A model generated the notes under the pieces. That model was given only the letters and a program-made list of their open reading frames with translations, was not told where the DNA came from and did no database searches. 10,293 bases of DNA. Source: Planctomycetaceae bacterium (GTDB taxonomy: Bacteria > Planctomycetota > Planctomycetia > Pirellulales > Pirellulaceae). Shown here piece after piece: positions 7,677-10,293 of this stretch (position 1 is the first letter of the stretch; every line of letters begins with the position of its first letter). Both the position numbers and the translations under genes were made by a program. The stretch covers positions 1 to 10,293 of the forward strand of contig JAKEHX010000562.1 in assembly GCA_022614795.1 (NCBI GenBank). The letters are read 5' to 3'.

Positions 7677-9005
7677 TCAACGAGCATGTTTGAGCACATC
7701 TGCGGCGTGCTCGCGCACGCGCTGATTGGGGTGCTCGCGTGCCGCGGTCGAAAGCTGCTCTCGCACCAGCTTCGCGTTGGATTGCTTGAGCAGGCAGCGG
7801 GCCGCTTCCTCGCGCACGCTCTGCTCGGAGTCGGCCAGGAGCGGGATGAGCCGCTCGATGACCGCCGGTCCGGCGTGCGTGCCGAGGGCTTTAGTTGCGC
7901 CCCAGCGGACGGCGAGCGTCGGCGACGACAGATGTCCGGCGAGCTTCTCGAGGAGGGTCTCGGAGGCTTGGCGGCCAGAATACTTGAGGTCGGCCAGCGA
8001 CGAGAGGGCCGAGGCCGAGCGCAGGGGCGTTTTGCTCTCGGCTTGTTCGATCAGAAACGCCCAGGCCTGGGGATCGTCGAACTCCTGGATGAGCGGCAGG
8101 CAAACCTGAAACTTGAGGGTCTCGCTGCGACGCTCGAAGATCGACCGCATGGCGCGGCGGGCGTCGCCGGCTCGCGGCGATTTGTGGCAATGCTGCGTCC
8201 AGCGGATCGCGACTTCCACGACTTCATCCCGATCGCTGGCCAGTGCATCGAGCAGCAGTTGGGGGAAGAATTGCTCGTCGGCTTTGTAGCTGCCCGTAGT
8301 CTCGGTGACGAATTTGGCGATGCGGACGTCCTGGCTGGCCACCAGCGGCCGAAGCAAATCGCAGCTCGCCTCGTTGCCTCCTTTGGCAACGCCCGCCACG
8401 CACAGCCGCAGGAGGTGCAGCTTCGGACCCTGTGGCCAGCCACGGTCGAATTCGGCCATCACTCGGCGGGCCACCAGGTCCAGCCGCTCGCCGTCGCGCA
8501 GCGAGTCGGCATAGTTCCAAAAGCCGCCTAAGCCGCGGTCGCCGATACCGTCCGCTTTGGGCTCCCAGGCCGCGAGGATTCGCTGGGCCCGCAGGCGGAC
8601 CTCAGCATCGTCGCTTTCGGCGGCCTTGAGCAGCAGGTCGCGGCAGGGCTTGCCGCGGGCGATCAACTGTTCGGTCGCCAACTCACGGACCTTAAACTCG
8701 TCGCTGCCGAGCTGTTCGATGAGCCGTTTGACTTCCTCCTCGGGCGGCCTGGCGACGACCTTCACGGCAGCCGTTTCAGGAAAAAAGTGATCCAGCACGC
8801 CGGCCAAGCCGGCCGTACCCATCTCGTGCAGACCCTTTGGGTTGTAGGCCGAGCCGTGCAGTTCCATCGCCGTCAGTTCTTCGTCGATGCGATCGCGCAG
8901 ACTGGCCGCAGGGGGCTGGCCGCACAGTGTTCCTGCCGGCGGGCTGCGCAGGTGCGAAGCGGCGCCAATGACGAGTATCGCCAGCACGACCCAGCGATGT
9001 GGCAT
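7677..9005 (-). CDS. Exported HEAT-repeat protein
   Basis: A 442-residue protein with an N-terminal signal sequence (MPHRWVVLAILVIGAASHL, residues 1-19, then a Pro/Gly-rich stretch). Alpha-helical HEAT repeats are visible at both ends: EEEVKRLIEQLGSDEFKVRE (90-109) with LLLKAAESDDAEVRLRAQRI (124-143); LLEKLAGHLSSPTLAVRWGA (351-370); VIERLIPLLADSEQSVREEA (382-401); and LSTAAREHPNQRVREHAADV (418-437). The middle (150-345) is helical but more divergent. Such proteins act as binding scaffolds; no partner or catalytic motif is visible. I chose ATG 9005 over an in-frame TTG at 9020 because a GGAG ribosome site at 9013-9016 sits 7 bases before the ATG. The PQQ-propeller gene lies 55 bp downstream, which suggests an exported pair. 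Confidence 0.88.
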   Translation of the reverse strand: MPHRWVVLAILVIGAASHLRSPPAGTLCGQPPAASLRDRIDEELTAMELHGSAYNPKGLHEMGTAGLAGVLDHFFPETAAVKVVARPPEEEVKRLIEQLGSDEFKVRELATEQLIARGKPCRDLLLKAAESDDAEVRLRAQRILAAWEPKADGIGDRGLGGFWNYADSLRDGERLDLVARRVMAEFDRGWPQGPKLHLLRLCVAGVAKGGNEASCDLLRPLVASQDVRIAKFVTETTGSYKADEQFFPQLLLDALASDRDEVVEVAIRWTQHCHKSPRAGDARRAMRSIFERRSETLKFQVCLPLIQEFDDPQAWAFLIEQAESKTPLRSASALSSLADLKYSGRQASETLLEKLAGHLSSPTLAVRWGATKALGTHAGPAVIERLIPLLADSEQSVREEAARCLLKQSNAKLVREQLSTAAREHPNQRVREHAADVLKHAR

Positions 9006-9012
9006 GCGCGCA

Positions 9013-9016
9013 CTCC
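9013..9016 (-). promoter_or_regulatory. Ribosome binding site of the HEAT-repeat gene
   Basis: Minus-strand GGAG with 7 bases (TGCGCGC) to the ATG at 9005-9003. It lies between the alternative TTG start (9020-9018) and the ATG, and so rules in favour of the shorter protein. Confidence 0.7.
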
Positions 9017-9032
9017 ACAATAGGCAACATCG

Positions 9033-9055
9033 AGGATGGATTGGAAATCCGTCCT
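9033..9055. repeat. Short palindromic intergenic repeat (hairpin)
   Basis: An inverted repeat with a 10-base left arm (AGGATGGATT, 9033-9042), a 3-base loop (GGA) and a right arm (AATCCGTCCT, 9046-9055). All positions pair except one T-G wobble (9037/9051). The core GGATTGGAAATCCGTCCTAC matches, from memory, a palindromic element scattered between genes in many planctomycete genomes, whose mistranslations appear as TDFQSV- or GRISNPS-like stretches in spurious proteins. It lies in the 109-bp spacer between the M48 protease stop and the HEAT gene start. It has no U-tract, so it is not a classical terminator. Confidence 0.65.
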
Positions 9056-9114
9056 ACAAGCGGAGTGCAGTATCGCAAGCGGCCGTGGCGGGTGCAAACC
9101 GACAGGCGGCCCGG

Positions 9115-10074
9115 TTACTTCGGCGTCGCCAACAGCTGCGGCGACCACCAGTCCTTCATCGCCGAGACGCTCTGGATTGCGCCTGTGCTGGCGGGAATCA
9201 CCGGCGACTGCACCGGCGGCGCGGGCGCTGGGCGGTGACTTGCCGCCAGTCCCTCGCCCATGCCGTATCGTGTCGGCGCAGAGACATAGAGCTTCATGGC
9301 CTCGGGCAAGTGTGCTGTCAGGTCGCTCGCCCGGCGGGCGTCGGACGGATGCGTCGAGAGGAACTCGAGCGGTTTGTCGCCTTGCTGCGCTCTAGTTTGC
9401 TCAGACAGGGCGAAGCGCTCCCAGAACCGCGGCGCTTCGCTCGGGTCGTAGCCCGCCTTGGCCATGAGCATCAGGCCAATGTGGTCGGCTTCCGATTCGT
9501 GCTTGCGGCTGTAGGGGAGAATCACGCCATATTCCGACGCGACGCCGTAAGCTTTGAGCAGAATTTCGCGGCGAGTCTGCTCCTGCTTCTGCGTGGCGTA
9601 GGAGACGGCTTGCTTCACGCCATCGACCGCCAGCGATTGGCTCATCCGCTCGCCGCCGTGGCGGGCCAGGGCGTGGGCCACTTCATGCGACATGACAACC
9701 GCGAGTCCGGCTTCGCTTTCGCAGATGGGCAGGATCCCCTCATAGACCGCGACTTTGCCGCCGGGGAGGCAGAAGGCGTTCTGCACGTCGCTGGCGATGA
9801 CGCGGAACTCCCAGTGATAATCGGGCTTGCCGGCGACCGCGGCGATCCGCTGGCCGACGCGCTCGACCATGTCAACATATGCCTGGCTGGTCGATGCCGG
9901 CTCCTTGGCGACGATGTCTTGATACGACGCCAGACCCATCGAGACTTCCTGCGTCTCGGGCAAGAGCAGCATCTGCGGCCGGCCGGTGACGGGGGCGGAG
10001 CGGCAGCCGGCCTGGGCCAGGCAGCATGCCGCGAGCGTCAACAGGAGAGCAACGCGAGTCGAATCCGAGTTCAC
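9115..10074 (-). CDS. M48 family zinc metalloprotease, lipoprotein
   Basis: A 319-residue envelope protease of the M48 (BepA/LoiP-like) type. The leader has a hydrophobic core followed by cysteines: LAAC (C17) fits the lipobox best by pattern, while C24 in QAGC, followed by the family's usual PVTGRPQ, fits homologues better; either way it is a likely lipoprotein. Zinc-site residues are HEVAH (H130, E131, H134) and the third ligand E193 in ESEAD (193-197). The C-terminal family motif STHPSDARRA (240-249) is present, then a Pro-rich tail (281-319) beyond the catalytic domain. The expected role is degradation or quality control of envelope proteins. The start is GTG (10074-10072), supported by a strong AGGAGGG ribosome site and by the signal peptide beginning there. 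The HEAT gene follows 109 bp downstream; a separate promoter for it is possible. Confidence 0.92.
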   Translation of the reverse strand: MNSDSTRVALLLTLAACCLAQAGCRSAPVTGRPQMLLLPETQEVSMGLASYQDIVAKEPASTSQAYVDMVERVGQRIAAVAGKPDYHWEFRVIASDVQNAFCLPGGKVAVYEGILPICESEAGLAVVMSHEVAHALARHGGERMSQSLAVDGVKQAVSYATQKQEQTRREILLKAYGVASEYGVILPYSRKHESEADHIGLMLMAKAGYDPSEAPRFWERFALSEQTRAQQGDKPLEFLSTHPSDARRASDLTAHLPEAMKLYVSAPTRYGMGEGLAASHRPAPAPPVQSPVIPASTGAIQSVSAMKDWWSPQLLATPK

Positions 10075-10080
10075 GAACGG

Positions 10081-10087
10081 CCCTCCT
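10081..10087 (-). promoter_or_regulatory. Strong ribosome binding site for GTG start of M48 protease
   Basis: Minus-strand AGGAGGG, with 7 bases (CCGTTC preceded by G) between AGGAGG and the GTG at 10074-10072. It is the best Shine-Dalgarno in the window and fixes the GTG start, with no in-frame ATG competing at the signal peptide. Confidence 0.8.
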
Positions 10088-10186
10088 GGCGCGCAGTGCG
10101 ATCCATCCTCTACTAGTTACTTAATCGGCAAACTCAGTAGGGCGGGTTGAGCGGCAACGACCTGGGGTGCTAGCGAGTGGGCGTTC

Positions 10187-10293
10187 TCACGGCACTTCCG
10201 CAGTCTTAACGACCGGGCGCGAGGCGTCGAATAGAAGCCAGCCGGTGGCGGCCAGCAGCATCGCTCCAGCGGAGATGTAAAACACCTGGTTCC
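10187..10293 (-). CDS. C-terminal end of a membrane protein, probably a transporter (partial)
   Basis: Only the last 34 codons lie in the window; the gene enters from the right edge and ends at TGA 10189-10187. The fragment has one hydrophobic helix (VFYISAGAMLLAATGWLLF), then DASRPVVKTAEVP as a short polar tail. This resembles the last transmembrane helix and tail of a major facilitator superfamily transporter, but one helix cannot prove the family. It is upstream of the M48 gene on the same strand, 112 bp from its start, with no clear terminator between them. Confidence 0.6.
   Translation of the reverse strand, partial: NQVFYISAGAMLLAATGWLLFDASRPVVKTAEVP

Noticed and set aside
6584..7693. 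Long plus-strand open frame (369 codons) opposite the propeller gene
   Set aside because: It is antisense to a clear signal-peptide and repeat protein in GC-rich DNA; its translation is Arg/Gly/Ala-rich with no domain.
8887..10116. Long plus-strand open frame (409 codons) opposite the M48 gene
   Set aside because: It is a shadow of the protease gene, crosses the palindromic spacer, and encodes no recognisable fold.
10088..10186. Promoter for the M48 gene (TTGCCG with A/T-rich bases downstream)
   Set aside because: No -10 box occurs at a suitable distance; the match is not better than chance.

Overview
The window looks like a chromosomal segment of a planctomycete (phylum Planctomycetota, most likely a Pirellulales-type bacterium). 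This is inferred from family content, not from a marker gene. The pointers are a DUF1559-type pseudopilin with an H-X9-DG C-terminal signature, a large Ser/Thr kinase with a DFN motif and a polytopic membrane tail, an ECF sigma factor of the type common in planctomycetes, a secreted PQQ-type beta-propeller, a HEAT-repeat protein, and a short palindromic intergenic repeat resembling one I recall from planctomycete genomes. Most of the window is GC-rich; the first ~1.75 kb is clearly less so.

Layout. Bases 1-1747 (+ strand): a left-truncated protein with one C-terminal membrane anchor, overlapping by an ATGA junction a DUF1559 pseudopilin-like protein. Bases 1820-3941 (- strand): a tight three-gene operon read ECF sigma factor -> class I SAM methyltransferase -> Fpg/Nei-family DNA glycosylase, with overlapping gene ends. 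Bases 4013-6262 (+): a 749-residue membrane Ser/Thr protein kinase, divergent from the sigma factor across 71 bp. Bases 6281-10293 (-): read right to left, the C-terminal end of a probable transporter (cut by the window edge), an M48 metalloprotease lipoprotein with a GTG start, a secreted HEAT-repeat protein, and a secreted PQQ-like beta-propeller protein.

How the parts may fit. The kinase and the sigma operon share one short divergent intergenic region, which suggests a signalling unit: a membrane kinase beside an alternative sigma factor whose own operon carries a methyltransferase and a base-excision repair glycosylase. The leftward cluster at 7-10 kb is an envelope set (lipoprotein protease, HEAT scaffold, beta-propeller), all with export signals; the 109-bp spacer holding the palindromic repeat may separate two transcription units. 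No rRNA, tRNA, CRISPR array, insertion sequence or phage gene was seen. No gene-free stretch exceeds about 110 bases.
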